A stretch of 64,000 bases of DNA from JBBSNV01 sp964458605 (GCA_964458605.1 CAYWLS010000008.1:62001-126000); one strand, 5' to 3'. Positions 46,559 through 56,140 are shown, numbered from the stretch's first letter. Numbers and translations: made by a program. The notes: generated by a model not told the origin, from the letters alone.

Positions 46559-47509
46559 TCAGGGCAGATGCGCCCGCTTGTCCTTGGGCGGCTCCTTGCC
46601 GCCCCGGCGCAGCTTGTTCTGGCCCAGGAACAGCAGGATCGGCGCGGCGATGAAGATCGACGAGGAGGTCGCCAGCACCACGCCGAACAGCAGCACCAGC
46701 GCGAAATCCTCGATCGACTTGCCGCCCAGCAGGGCCAGCGGCACGGTCGACAGGAACACGGTGAGCGAGGTGTTGACGGTGCGGTTGAGCGTCTCGTTGA
46801 TCGATTTGTCGATCAGCTCGCGCAGCGGCAGGGTCTTGTACTTGCGCAGATTCTCGCGCACGCGGTCGTAGACCACGACCTTGTCGTTGACCGAGAAGCC
46901 CATGATGGTGAGGATCGCCGCGATCGACACCAGGTTGAATTCGATGCCGGTGACGGCGTAGAAGCCGATCGTCTTGGTGACGTCGAGCACCAATGTGGCG
47001 ATCGCGCCGATGCCGAACTGCCACTCGAAGCGGAACCAGATGTAGATCAGCATGGCGATCAGGGCCAGGCCCATCGCCACCATGCCCGACTGGAACTGCT
47101 CGCCCGAGACCGAGGCGCCGATCGAGGCGGCGCGGCGGATCTCGACGTCGGGATAGGCCTGCTTCAGCGCGTCGGTGACTTTCTTGCTGGCCTCGGTCGT
47201 GGCGGCGTCGACATTGCCCTGGCGCTCCATGCGGATGCGCACGTCGTTGGCCGAGCCGAATTCCTGCAGCGAGATATTGCCCAGATGCAGCCCGCCCAGC
47301 AGGGTGCGCAGCTTGGGGAAGTCGGCGGCCTGCTGGAAACGCGCCTCGACCACGATGCCGCCCTTGAAATCGGGGCCGTAATTCAGGCCCGGATAGAAGA
47401 ACAGCACCACCGAGATCAGCGACAGCAGCGCCGAGACGCCGAGGCCGGCGAAGCGGCCCTTCATGAACGGGTAGTTGGTATGGTCGGGGATGAGGCGAAG
47501 CTTGCGCAT
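46559..47509 (-). CDS. secF: Protein-export membrane protein SecF
   Basis: 316-residue SecF with six membrane helices and a periplasmic domain after helix 1. It shows YGPDFKGGIVVEARF, SIGASVSGEQFQSGMVAMGL and the helix-4 region GFSVNDKVVVYDRVRENLRK. With SecD it uses the proton gradient to pull proteins across the membrane during Sec export. It follows secD by 9 bp; the ribosome site is TAGGA. Confidence 0.96.
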   Translation of the reverse strand: MRKLRLIPDHTNYPFMKGRFAGLGVSALLSLISVVLFFYPGLNYGPDFKGGIVVEARFQQAADFPKLRTLLGGLHLGNISLQEFGSANDVRIRMERQGNVDAATTEASKKVTDALKQAYPDVEIRRAASIGASVSGEQFQSGMVAMGLALIAMLIYIWFRFEWQFGIGAIATLVLDVTKTIGFYAVTGIEFNLVSIAAILTIMGFSVNDKVVVYDRVRENLRKYKTLPLRELIDKSINETLNRTVNTSLTVFLSTVPLALLGGKSIEDFALVLLFGVVLATSSSIFIAAPILLFLGQNKLRRGGKEPPKDKRAHLP

Positions 47510-47518
47510 GGCTGTTTC

Positions 47519-49090
47519 CTATACCGCCAGCGCCTTGGGCCGCCGCCAGCGGTACCACAGCACGATCATCATGCGCACCAGCACCAGCGCGGTGAACATC
47601 GAGCACAGGATGCCCAGGCCGATGGTGACGGCGAAGCCCTTCACCGCGCCCGAGCCCAGCGTGTAGAGCAGCACCATCTTCAGCAAGGTGGTGACGTTGG
47701 CGTCGAGAATGGTGCTGAAGGCGCGGTTGAAGCCGGCGTCGATGGCCGAAATGGGCGAGCGGCCGAGCTTGGTTTCCTCGCGGATGCGTTCGTTGATCAG
47801 CACGTTGGCGTCGACCGACATGCCCAGCGACAGCAGCAGGCCGGCGATGCCCGGCAGGGTCAGCGTCGCTTCCAGCATCGACATGACGGCGAGCGTGATG
47901 ACCAGGTTGAAGATCAGCGCGATGTCGGCGAACAGGCCGAACAGGCCGTAGGCCAGCACCATGTAGATCACCACCAGCCCGGCGGCGACCATGATCGAGA
48001 TGATGCCGGCGCGGATCGAATCGGCGCCCAGGTCCGGGCCGACCGTATTCTGCTCGATGATGGTCAGCGGCGCCGGCAGCGCGCCGGCGCGCAGCAGCAG
48101 CGCCAGGTCGGTGGCCGACTGGGCGGTGAAATTGCCGGTGATGATGCCGTTGCCGCCGCAGATCGCGCTCTGGATCTCGGGCGCGCTGATCACCTTCTTG
48201 TCGAGCACGATGGCCAGGCGCTTGTGCACGTTCTCGGTGGTGGCGTTGCAGAAGCGCCGGCCGCCGGCGCTGTCGAAGCGGAACTGCACCACCCAGCGGC
48301 CCTGGTCGTTCTGCGGCGTGGCATTGGTCAGCGAATCGCCGCCCACCACGACGCGCTTGTAGACCACGTAGCGCGGCGACTCGTTGCCGACCTTCTCGGT
48401 GCCCTCGAGGATTTCCGAGGTCGGCGGCGGACCGTTGAGCATGGCGTCGGTCAGCGGCACGTTCTCGTTGAGCAGGCGGAATTCCAGCTTGGCGGTGGTG
48501 CCGATCAGTTCCTTGACGCGCTGCGGATCGCCCAGGCCGGGGATCTGCAGCAGGATGCGGTCGGAGCCCTGGCGCTGCACCGACAGTTCCTTGGTGCCGG
48601 TCTCGTCGACGCGGCGGCGGATGATCTCCATCGACTGGTCGATGATCTGCTGCTGGCGATCGCGCAGCGCCACCTCGCTGAAGGTGGCCTGCACGGTGCC
48701 GTCGGACTGGGTCGAGACGCTCAGCCGGCTGTCGTATTTGCGCATCAGCTCGGCGGCGGCCGAGGCGTCCTTGGCGTCGCGCAGGCTGACCGTGATGGCG
48801 TTGTTCTTGACCTGCACGTCGGTGACGCGGATCTGCTCCTTGCGGAACTCGCCGCGCAGGGACTCGGCGATCTCGTTGAGCTGCTGGTCGAGCACCTGCT
48901 GGACACCGACCTCGAGCAGGAAGTAGCCGCCGCCCTGCAGGTCGAGGCCCAGGCTGACCTGGCGATGCGGCAGGATGCCGGGCCATTTCTCGACCTGCTC
49001 GCGCGAGAAGAAGTTGGGCAGGCACAGGACGAGGCCGAGCAGGCACACCCCACAGACCAGGGCGATCTTCCATCTCGGCATGTTCATCAT
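47519..49090 (-). CDS. secD: Protein-export membrane protein SecD
   Basis: 523-residue SecD, shorter than the E. coli protein (615) but normal for alphaproteobacteria. It includes VSLGLDLQGGGYFLLEVGVQ near the N-terminus, the P1 domain with ISAPEIQSAICGGNGIITGN, and the membrane part with LLSLGMSVDANVLINERIRE. It partners SecF and YajC. The ATG at 49090 follows GGGGATC; ATGs at 49087 and 49081 are also possible. Confidence 0.96.
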   Translation of the reverse strand: MMNMPRWKIALVCGVCLLGLVLCLPNFFSREQVEKWPGILPHRQVSLGLDLQGGGYFLLEVGVQQVLDQQLNEIAESLRGEFRKEQIRVTDVQVKNNAITVSLRDAKDASAAAELMRKYDSRLSVSTQSDGTVQATFSEVALRDRQQQIIDQSMEIIRRRVDETGTKELSVQRQGSDRILLQIPGLGDPQRVKELIGTTAKLEFRLLNENVPLTDAMLNGPPPTSEILEGTEKVGNESPRYVVYKRVVVGGDSLTNATPQNDQGRWVVQFRFDSAGGRRFCNATTENVHKRLAIVLDKKVISAPEIQSAICGGNGIITGNFTAQSATDLALLLRAGALPAPLTIIEQNTVGPDLGADSIRAGIISIMVAAGLVVIYMVLAYGLFGLFADIALIFNLVITLAVMSMLEATLTLPGIAGLLLSLGMSVDANVLINERIREETKLGRSPISAIDAGFNRAFSTILDANVTTLLKMVLLYTLGSGAVKGFAVTIGLGILCSMFTALVLVRMMIVLWYRWRRPKALAV

Positions 49091-49146
49091 CGTCTACGAT
49101 CCCCAAGCGGCGTCCGTGCGGCGGACGCTCGCGGTGCTATATTTGG

Positions 49147-49608
49147 TCAGTTCTTGGGTTTGCCAAGCCCGAACAGGCCGCCCAGGCCGGACGGCCGCTG
49201 CGCCGGCGCCGGCGGCGGGGGCAGCAGGGGCTTGTCCTCGTCGCTGTCCTCGTCCTTGCCCTTGGGCTCGCCCTTGATCGGCTGGTCCTTGGCGATGACG
49301 TCGGTGATGTTGGCGCGCAGCATGCGCACCCGCACGCCGTCGGCGATCTGCACCGTGACTTCGTTCTCGTTGATGACCTTGATCACCTGGCCGATCATGC
49401 CGCCGGAGGTGACCACCCGGTCGCCGCGCTTGACGGCGGCGATCATCTCGCGCATCGCCTTCATCTTCTTCTGCTGCGGGCGGATCATCAGGAAGTAGAA
49501 CACGGCGAAGATCAGCACCATCATGACGATGGGGCTGCTGAGCAGGCCGGCCGGGCCGCCGGCTCCGGCATCGGTGGCGCCCTGGGCGAAGGCCTGGGAA
49601 ATCAGCAT
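49147..49608 (-). CDS. yajC: Sec translocase accessory subunit YajC
   Basis: 153 residues: one membrane helix (PIVMMVLIFAVFYFLMIRPQ), then QQKKMKAMREMIAAVKRGDR and VVTSGGMIGQVIKVINENE, typical of YajC. It is about 40 residues longer than E. coli YajC because of a charged, proline-rich C-terminal tail (EDSDEDKPLLPPPPAPAQRP). The start follows AGGAG. First gene of the export operon. Confidence 0.95.
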   Translation of the reverse strand: MLISQAFAQGATDAGAGGPAGLLSSPIVMMVLIFAVFYFLMIRPQQKKMKAMREMIAAVKRGDRVVTSGGMIGQVIKVINENEVTVQIADGVRVRMLRANITDVIAKDQPIKGEPKGKDEDSDEDKPLLPPPPAPAQRPSGLGGLFGLGKPKN

Positions 49609-49803
49609 CGCATTCTCCTAAGATGACGCGCGGCCGCGAGGCGGCGCAACGGGGCGCCCGGCCGGTCGAAAAGCCGGGGGGACTATAGCGACCCAAGCGG
49701 CAATTGCAATGCAGCGTTTCGCCCCCGCCGGATCGTGAAAATCGATATGCGGGCCAGCGACTTATGCTAACGTCGCGACCTGCAAAAACGACCGGTCCGC
49801 CCC

Positions 49804-50715
49804 ATGTCCGACGCCCTTCCCGCCCTGCTTGCCCGCATCGCCGACGCCCTGGAGCGGCTGGCGCCGCCGCCGCCCCGGCCGGTGGCGCTGGAGGCCGCCG
49901 AGGCCTTCACCTGGCATGCCGAGGCCGGCCGGCTGGAGCCGGTGCAGAGCGTCAACCGCGTCGATATCGAGCTGCTGCAAGGCATCGAGCGGCAGCGCCA
50001 GATCCTGCTCGACAACACCCAGCGCTTCGCCGACGGGCTGCCGGCCAACAATGCCCTGCTGTGGGGCGCGCGCGGCGCGGGCAAGAGCTCGCTGGTCAAG
50101 GCCGCCCACGCCGCCGTCAACAGGCGCCAGGCCCAGGCCGGCAAGCCGCCGGTTGCCCTGGTCGAGATCCACCGCGAGGACATCCCGTCCCTGCCGCGGC
50201 TGCTGATGCAACTGCGCGGCGCCTCGCGCCGGGTGATCCTGTTCTGCGACGACCTGTCTTTCGACGGCGAGGACGCCGCCTACAAGTCGCTCAAGGCGGT
50301 GCTGGAAGGCGGCGTCGAAGGCCGGCCCGACAACGTGGTGTTCTACGCCACCTCGAACCGGCGCCACCTGATGCCGCGCGACATGATCGACAACGAGCGC
50401 TCGACCGCCATCAATCCCAGCGAAGCGGTCGAGGAAAAGGTCTCGCTGTCGGATCGCTTCGGCCTGTGGCTGGGCTTCCACAACTGCGACCAGGATACCT
50501 ACTTCGCCATGATCGGCGCCTATGTGCAGCATTTCGGCCTGAAGGTCGCGCCGGAAGACTGGAAGGCGCAGGCCATCGAATGGAGCATGACCCGCGGCGC
50601 GCGCTCCGGCCGCGTCGCCTGGCAGTTCGTGCAGGATCTGGCGGGCCGGCTGGGCCAGAAGCTGTCGCAGTCCGCCGTGCCGAGCGCAGCGAAGCATCCT
50701 GCGTCAACGCCATAA
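49804..50715 (+). CDS. DUF815-family AAA-type ATPase
   Basis: 303-residue ATPase of the DUF815 group, common in proteobacteria but of unknown function. It has Walker A LLWGARGAGKSSLVKA (about residues 84-99), Walker B VILFCDDLSFDGED, a sensor-like VVFYATSNRRHLMPRDM and the family block EEKVSLSDRFGLWLGFHN. The last dozen residues (SAVPSAAKHPASTP) are encoded inside a palindromic repeat element, so the C-terminus may be recently altered. It is divergent from yajC. Confidence 0.88.
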   Translation: MSDALPALLARIADALERLAPPPPRPVALEAAEAFTWHAEAGRLEPVQSVNRVDIELLQGIERQRQILLDNTQRFADGLPANNALLWGARGAGKSSLVKAAHAAVNRRQAQAGKPPVALVEIHREDIPSLPRLLMQLRGASRRVILFCDDLSFDGEDAAYKSLKAVLEGGVEGRPDNVVFYATSNRRHLMPRDMIDNERSTAINPSEAVEEKVSLSDRFGLWLGFHNCDQDTYFAMIGAYVQHFGLKVAPEDWKAQAIEWSMTRGARSGRVAWQFVQDLAGRLGQKLSQSAVPSAAKHPASTP

Positions 50716-50751
50716 ACCGTTGCGGCCCAAGCAGGATCCCTCGCTGCACGC
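50684..50751. repeat. REP-like inverted repeat overlapping the 3' end of the DUF815 gene
   Basis: Left arm 50684-50702 (GCGCAGCGAAGCATCCTGC) and right arm 50731-50751 are near inverse complements; the right arm ends in CTGCACGC, close to a GGGATGACG. The left arm and part of the loop are inside the coding frame. It resembles the mobile palindromic elements scattered in many alphaproteobacteria. Confidence 0.65.
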
Positions 50752-50764
50752 GGGATGACGGATA

Positions 50765-51430
50765 TTACGCCGCCTGGCGCGCGCGATCGACGTCGGGGCT
50801 GCGATAGAGCGCCTCCGGCACCGTCCCCAGCAGCGAGGCATGCGCCTCGCCCTCGGCCAGGCCATAGAATTTCTGGAAGCTCATGATCAGCGGCCGCCAC
50901 TTGTCGGGGTCGACCCGGTCGGGCTCGGCCAGAATGCTGCGCTCGATATGGACGCGCTGGATGCGCAGCTCGATCGCCACGGTGCGGCCGCGCAGATTGG
51001 CATCGTTGGCGCCGATATGGTGCACGCCCTCGACCACCGCCTCGAGCTGCACGGGACATTCCAGCACGCGCGGCGGCGCCACGGTCAAGGAAGGTTGCGC
51101 CGTCAAGCCGGCGATGGCGAATTTGTCCTTCTCGTGCCGGTAGCCGCGCTGCTGTTTGCCCGGCGGCACCGGATCGGAGCCGGTGGTCAGTGCCAGCCGG
51201 TCGACCGCGCCGACCTGCTCGACCGAGGGCAGGTTGAGCACGCACTGGCCGGTGCGCAGCATGTTCTGCGGGGTCTTGGAGGCGGCGGCCAGGCCCAGCA
51301 TGCAGCGCCAGCCCAGCCAGAAGGCCGACGACATCGGCGCCAGGTTGGCGCTGCCATCCTCGTTCAGGGTGCTGATCAGCACCACCGGGGTGCCGAAATA
51401 GAGGATCGCCGGTTCGCTCGGGACATGCAT
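50765..51430 (-). CDS. Flavin-reductase-like FMN-binding split-barrel protein
   Basis: 221-residue protein of the flavin reductase (DIM6/NTAB) family. TPVVLISTLNEDGSANLAPM, then SSAFWLGWRCMLGLAAASKT and NMLRTGQCVLNLPS are the FMN-site segments of this fold. The second half (VLECPVQLEAVVEGVHHIGA) is also typical. The substrate is unknown. The ATG at 51430 has GGAG six bases upstream; an ATG at 51442 does not. It is not an F420-binding FDOR by motif. Confidence 0.85.
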   Translation of the reverse strand: MHVPSEPAILYFGTPVVLISTLNEDGSANLAPMSSAFWLGWRCMLGLAAASKTPQNMLRTGQCVLNLPSVEQVGAVDRLALTTGSDPVPPGKQQRGYRHEKDKFAIAGLTAQPSLTVAPPRVLECPVQLEAVVEGVHHIGANDANLRGRTVAIELRIQRVHIERSILAEPDRVDPDKWRPLIMSFQKFYGLAEGEAHASLLGTVPEALYRSPDVDRARQAA

Positions 51431-51514
51431 CGCTCGCTCCATCTGCAGGACTGGCCCGAAGATGACGTGCGCCGCGAAAACGGTCGCTCCGAGGGTTGCG
51501 CCGAATTTCTCGCG

Positions 51515-52480
51515 CTACGGCCCGAGCAGGCCGGTGGGATCGACCGGCTTGTTCTTCTGTCGGATCTCGAAATGCAGCTGCGGGCTGGCGACGTTGCCGG
51601 TCTGGCCAACCTTGGCGATCACGGCACCCTTGGCCACGCGCTGGCCTTTGCTCACCAGCAACTCGTCGTTATCGGCATAGGCGGTGACGTAGCCTTCGGC
51701 GTGGCCGATCAGCACCAGCTTGCCGAAGCCTTTCACCTCGTCGCCGGCATAGAGCACGGTGCCCGATTCGGCAGCCTTGACGGGCGTGCCCCGGGCGGCG
51801 GCGATGTTGATGCCGTCGTTCTGCACGCCGCCGGGATGGCTGCCGAAGCCCAGCACGACCTGGCCGCGCAACGGCCACTCGAACTTGACCGGCCCGGCGC
51901 TGGCGACCTGCGGCGGGGCCGGCGGCGGCGTCTTGCTGCCGGGCGGCGGGGCGAGCGCGGCCGGACCGCCATGCGGCGGCGGCGAGGAAACCTGGTAGCC
52001 GTTGCTGCCCGACGTCCCGGCAGGCGGCGGCGTGGCGGGTCGCGACGGCGGCGGCGCGCTGCCCGTACCGGGCGGCGGCGCCAGCTGCTGCACCTGGACC
52101 GGTCCGGGGTTGCCTGGCGGGGCGTTGCCGCCGGGCGCATTGCGGTTGTCGTTGTAGGCGTAGCTGCCGCCACCCGAAGCGTTCGGCAGTTCCAGCCACT
52201 GGCCGGGCAGGATGCGATAGGGCGGCTTGAGGCTGTTGCGCTCGATGATGGTCTGCGAGGGCACGTTGAAGCGGCGCGCAATGCCGTCGACCGTGTCGCC
52301 GGTTGCCACGACATAGATGGTGGGCTGGTTGGGATCGCCCGAGCCCGGCAGTTCGACCGTGCCGGGCCGGTTGCTGTAGACGGCGCTGTCGTACAGCCTG
52401 CATCCGCTCAACAGGCCAAGCGCAACCAGCGCGACGAGAGTGAGACGCGCCGTCGCCGGACGGCTCCATCGATTCGACAT
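51515..52480 (-). CDS. NlpD-like lipoprotein: LysM plus M23 peptidase domain
   Basis: 321-residue outer-membrane lipoprotein with lipobox LLSGC (Cys27). It has one LysM motif (IYVVATGDTVDGIARRFNVP), a long Pro/Gly-rich linker (about residues 110-195), and a C-terminal LytM/M23 domain with VVLGFGSHPGGVQNDGINIA and AKVGQTGNVASPQLHFEIR. E. coli NlpD lacks a full metal site and activates amidases. Here the terminal LHFEIR block is present but the HxxxD site reads NDGIN, so it is probably also an activator rather than an enzyme. Downstream of pcm, as in many proteobacteria. Confidence 0.9.
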   Translation of the reverse strand: MSNRWSRPATARLTLVALVALGLLSGCRLYDSAVYSNRPGTVELPGSGDPNQPTIYVVATGDTVDGIARRFNVPSQTIIERNSLKPPYRILPGQWLELPNASGGGSYAYNDNRNAPGGNAPPGNPGPVQVQQLAPPPGTGSAPPPSRPATPPPAGTSGSNGYQVSSPPPHGGPAALAPPPGSKTPPPAPPQVASAGPVKFEWPLRGQVVLGFGSHPGGVQNDGINIAAARGTPVKAAESGTVLYAGDEVKGFGKLVLIGHAEGYVTAYADNDELLVSKGQRVAKGAVIAKVGQTGNVASPQLHFEIRQKNKPVDPTGLLGP

Positions 52481-52587
52481 GGCAAGATTCTACCGCAGAT
52501 CGGCGGGCCTGTGAATCCCCGGCCCCGCACAAGATTGGAAACGCCTCGCGGCAAAATTGTGGCGCGCGCCGGCAGCGGCGCCCGCGG

Positions 52588-53238
52588 TCAGAAATCCTGC
52601 GCGTTGGGCAGGGCGCCGGGCACCAGCGGCACGAAGCGGACGGGCAGGATCTGCTCGCGCTTCAGCCCTTCCTCGGTCTTGACGATGCGCTCGATATTCT
52701 GGTGCAGCGGATCGGGACCGATCGGCAGCACCATGATGCCGCCCGGCGCGAGCTGGTCGAGCAGCGCCGTCGGCACGTCGCGGCTGGCCGCGGTGACCAG
52801 GATGCGGTCGAACGGCGCCTGCTCCTTCCAGCCCTTGGTGCCGTCGGCGACGCGGAACACCACGTTGGAGCAGCGCAACCGATGCAGCCGCGTCTCGGCT
52901 TCCTCGGCCAGCGGCTGGTAGCGCTCGATGGTATAGAGCCGCCGGCACAGCCGCGACAGCACGGCGGCCTGGTAGCCCGAGCCGGTGCCGACCTCCAGCA
53001 CTTTCATCTTTTCCTGCACGTCCAGCGCCTGGCTCATCATCGCCACCACGTAGGGCTGGCTGATGGTCTGGCCATGGCCGATCGGCAGCGCCAGGTTCTC
53101 GTAGGCCTGGTCGCGGAAGGTCGGCAGCATGAATTCTTCGCGCGGAATGCGCTCGATCGCCGCCAGCACGCGGGTGTCGGTAATGCCGGCGCGGCGCAGC
53201 TCCATGATCAGGCGGATCTTGCTGGCCTGGTTGCTCAT
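52588..53238 (-). CDS. pcm: Protein-L-isoaspartate O-methyltransferase
   Basis: 216-residue SAM-dependent enzyme that starts repair of isoaspartyl damage in proteins. It shows PREEFMLPTFRDQAYENLAL, GQTISQPYVVAMMSQAL, the SAM loop LEVGTGSGYQAAVLSRL and the later FDRILVTAASRDVPTALLDQ. It overlaps surE by 4 bases, the conserved surE-pcm pair linked to stationary-phase survival. Confidence 0.96.
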   Translation of the reverse strand: MSNQASKIRLIMELRRAGITDTRVLAAIERIPREEFMLPTFRDQAYENLALPIGHGQTISQPYVVAMMSQALDVQEKMKVLEVGTGSGYQAAVLSRLCRRLYTIERYQPLAEEAETRLHRLRCSNVVFRVADGTKGWKEQAPFDRILVTAASRDVPTALLDQLAPGGIMVLPIGPDPLHQNIERIVKTEEGLKREQILPVRFVPLVPGALPNAQDF

Positions 53239-54032
53239 CGGGCGAACAGGGTGTCCAGTTTTTCCTGCATGGCGCGGTGGGTGAGATCGAGGTGCAGCGG
53301 CGTCACCGAGATGTAGCCGGCACGGATCGCCGCCAGGTCGGTGTCGCGCGCCGGCTCGGTGGTGCCGCGGGCGTAGGACAGCCAGTAGTAGGTGCCGCCG
53401 CGCGGATCGGTGCGCTCGACGATGTCGAGCTGCATGTCGATATGGGCCTGGGCCGTGACCCGCACGCCGCCCACCAGGTTGGCGGCCACGTCGGGGAAAT
53501 TGACGTTGACCAGCATCTCGCGCGGCCACTCGACCTCGAGCAGCTTGCGCACGATGGCCGCGCCGTGGCTCTGCGCGGTGCGCCATTTGACCGATTCGTC
53601 GTTGAGATAGGCCTGGCTGAAGGCGATCGAGCGCACGCCCAGCAGGCAGCCTTCCATGGCGCCGGCGACGGTGCCCGAGTAGGTGATGTCGTCGGCCATG
53701 TTGGCGCCGCGATTGACGCCCGACAGCACCAGGTCGGGCAGGCCATCGCGCAGCAGGTGGCGCATGCCGAACAGCACGCAATCGGTCGGCGTGCCCTCGA
53801 GCGCGAATTTCTGCTCGGCCACGGTGCGATAGCGGATCGGCATCGCCAGGGTCAGGGAATGGGCGGCGCCGGACTGGTTGCGCTCCGGCGCGATCACCCA
53901 CACGTCGTCGGACAGCTCGCGCGCGATCGCTTCCATGCATTCGAGGCCGGGAGCGTTGATGCCGTCGTCGTTGGTGACCAGGATGCGCAAGGCGGCGGAT
54001 TTGTCGGCGTCGGCGAAACGGCCGCGACTCAT
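53235..54032 (-). CDS. surE: 5'/3'-nucleotidase SurE
   Basis: 265-residue metal-dependent nucleotidase. The metal site is ILVTNDDGINAPGL near residue 17, with APERNQSGAAHSLTL and VLSGVNRGANMADDITYSGT as the other signatures. It removes phosphate from nucleoside monophosphates. The start overlaps the serS stop by 4 bases and the end overlaps pcm by 4 bases, so serS-surE-pcm is a coupled unit. Confidence 0.96.
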   Translation of the reverse strand: MSRGRFADADKSAALRILVTNDDGINAPGLECMEAIARELSDDVWVIAPERNQSGAAHSLTLAMPIRYRTVAEQKFALEGTPTDCVLFGMRHLLRDGLPDLVLSGVNRGANMADDITYSGTVAGAMEGCLLGVRSIAFSQAYLNDESVKWRTAQSHGAAIVRKLLEVEWPREMLVNVNFPDVAANLVGGVRVTAQAHIDMQLDIVERTDPRGGTYYWLSYARGTTEPARDTDLAAIRAGYISVTPLHLDLTHRAMQEKLDTLFAR

Positions 54033-55336
54033 TTCTGCTTTCCCTTCGGGGCTGCCGGTTCGATGCGATCGAGGCCGCCCATATACGGCTTCAGCGCATC
54101 GGGAACAAGCACCGAGCCGTCCGATTGCTGATAATTCTCCAGTACCGCGACCAGCGCGCGACCGACCGCCACGCCCGAGCCGTTGAGCGTATGGACGAAC
54201 TGCGTGCCCTTCTCGCCGGCCTTGCGGAAGCGGCCGTTCATGCGCCGCGCCTGGAAGTCGCCGCAATTGGAGCACGACGAAATTTCCCGATAGGCGTTCT
54301 GGCCCGGCAGCCACACTTCCAGGTCGAAGGTCTTGCGCGCGGAGAAGCCCATGTCGCCGCTGCACAACAGCATGCGGCGATAGGGCAGGCCGAGCTTTTC
54401 CAGCACCGTCTCGGCGGCGCGCGTCATGCGCTCGTGCTCGGCGTCGGACTGGTCGGGCGCGACGATGCTGACCAGCTCGACCTTGGGGAACTGGTGCTGG
54501 CGGATCATGCCGCGCGTGTCGCGCCCGGCGGCGCCGGCTTCGGAACGGAAGCACGGCGTCCAGGCGGCGAAGCGCAGCGGCAGGCTGGCGCCGTCGACGA
54601 TCTCGTCGGCCACCAGATTGGTCAGCGACACCTCGGCGGTCGGGATCAGCCAGCGGCGCGTGGTCTCGTCGCCGGTGGTGACGAACTGGTCCTGGGCGAA
54701 TTTGGGCAACTGGCCGGTGCCGTAGAGCGCACTGTCCTTGACCAGCAGCGGCGGATCGACCTCGGTATAGCCGTGCTGGCCGGTGTGCAGGTCGAGCATG
54801 AACTGCGCCAGCGCCCGCTCCAGCCGCGCCAGCGGCCCCTTCAGCACCACGAAGCGCGCGCCCGACAGCTTGGCGGCGGCGGCGAAATCCATCAGCCCCA
54901 GCCCCTCGCCCAGCGCCACGTGATCGCGCGGCTCGAAGTCGAACTGGCGCGGCTCGCCGACCTTTTTGCGCTCGACATTGCCGTGCTCGTCGCTGCCCGG
55001 CGGCACGTCGGCGTCGGGCAGGTTGGGGATGGCCTCGAGCAACTGGCGGATCGCCTGGTCGGCCGCCGCCACCTCGGCCTCGCCCGATTTCAGCGCCGCG
55101 TCCAGCCCGGCGGCCTGCTGCAGCAGATCATCGGCCGGCTGGTTGTTGCGCTTGGCGATGCCGACCTGCCTGGACAGTAGGTTGCGCGTGGCCAGCGCCT
55201 TGTCGTTGTCGGCGATGGCGGCGCGGCGGACGCGGTCGAGTTCGATGGCGCGGGCCGAGAGCGGCTCCAGCCCGCGCCGCTTGAGGGCCGCGTCGAAGGC
55301 GTCAGGATTGTCGCGAATCCATTTGATGTCGTGCAT
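54029..55336 (-). CDS. serS: Serine-tRNA ligase
   Basis: 435-residue class II synthetase. The N-terminal coiled coil that grips tRNA-Ser spans about residues 25-105. The catalytic core follows with motif 2 (FRSEAGAAGRDTRGMIRQHQ FPK region, given here only as its first 20 residues) and motif 3 (GSGVAVGRALVAVLENYQ). It charges tRNA-Ser with serine. First gene of the serS-surE-pcm unit. Confidence 0.97.
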   Translation of the reverse strand: MHDIKWIRDNPDAFDAALKRRGLEPLSARAIELDRVRRAAIADNDKALATRNLLSRQVGIAKRNNQPADDLLQQAAGLDAALKSGEAEVAAADQAIRQLLEAIPNLPDADVPPGSDEHGNVERKKVGEPRQFDFEPRDHVALGEGLGLMDFAAAAKLSGARFVVLKGPLARLERALAQFMLDLHTGQHGYTEVDPPLLVKDSALYGTGQLPKFAQDQFVTTGDETTRRWLIPTAEVSLTNLVADEIVDGASLPLRFAAWTPCFRSEAGAAGRDTRGMIRQHQFPKVELVSIVAPDQSDAEHERMTRAAETVLEKLGLPYRRMLLCSGDMGFSARKTFDLEVWLPGQNAYREISSCSNCGDFQARRMNGRFRKAGEKGTQFVHTLNGSGVAVGRALVAVLENYQQSDGSVLVPDALKPYMGGLDRIEPAAPKGKQK

Positions 55337-55348
55337 GGCGGAACGGGG

Positions 55349-56140
55349 TCAGGAACCGGGGGTCGATGCGCCAGGATCGTCCGCCTCGGCGGCGCTGTTC
55401 TCCTGATCGCGTTTCTTCTCGATCATGCGGCCGATCCAGATCGAGCTCTCGTAGAGCAGGATGATGGGCACGGCCAGCGAGCATTGGCTGATGACGTCGG
55501 GCGGCGTCATGATGGCGGCGGCGATGAAAGCGATGACGATGGCGTAGCGGCGCTTGGCGCGCAGCCCGTCGGTCGAGACCATGCCGATGCGCACCAGCAG
55601 GGTCAGCAGCACCGGCAGCTCGAATACCAGCCCGAAGGCGAACATCAGGTGCATGACCAGGGACAGGTATTCGCTGACCTTGGGCAGCAGCTTCATCTCG
55701 TCGGTCTGGAACGAAAGGAAGAAGCTCCAGGCGCCGGGGATTACCAGGTAATAGACCGCGGCGGCGCCGGCGTAGAACATGATCGGCGTCGAGATCAGGA
55801 ACGGCAGGAAGCCGCGGCGCTCGTGGCGATAGAGGCCGGGCGCCACGAACAGCCAGATCTGGGTGGCGAAGATTGGAAAGCCAATCAGCACGGCGACGAA
55901 CAGCGACAGCTTGACATAGGTGAAGAAGGCTTCGGTCAGCGCGGTGTAGATCAGCGGCTCGTGCTGCTGGGACTGCAGCGGTGCGGCCAGGAAGCGGAAG
56001 ATCGGATCGGCGAAATAGAACGCCACGCCGAACAGCACGATCAGCACCACGACCGACCACAGCATGCGCTTGCGCAGCTCGATCAGGTGATCGAGCAGCG
56101 GCATCTTCTTGTCGTCTTCGGGTCCGTCGTAGGTGCTCAA
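55349..56140 (-). CDS. tatC: Twin-arginine translocase subunit TatC
   Basis: 263-residue membrane protein with six helices that recognises twin-arginine signal peptides. PLLDHLIELRKRMLWSVVVL, the loop FVAPGLYRHERRGFLPFL and PPDVISQCSLAVPIILLYE are family marks. The start is a TTG at 56140 preceded by GAGG; an ATG at 56104 would begin at the first conserved block. It follows tatB by 56 bp. Confidence 0.95.
   Translation of the reverse strand: MSTYDGPEDDKKMPLLDHLIELRKRMLWSVVVLIVLFGVAFYFADPIFRFLAAPLQSQQHEPLIYTALTEAFFTYVKLSLFVAVLIGFPIFATQIWLFVAPGLYRHERRGFLPFLISTPIMFYAGAAAVYYLVIPGAWSFFLSFQTDEMKLLPKVSEYLSLVMHLMFAFGLVFELPVLLTLLVRIGMVSTDGLRAKRRYAIVIAFIAAAIMTPPDVISQCSLAVPIILLYESSIWIGRMIEKKRDQENSAAEADDPGASTPGS

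Noticed and set aside
50765..51430. F420-dependent FDOR enzyme
   Set aside because: The split-barrel protein matches the FMN flavin-reductase family and not the F420-binding FDOR motifs; it is also 41 kb from the F420 operon.
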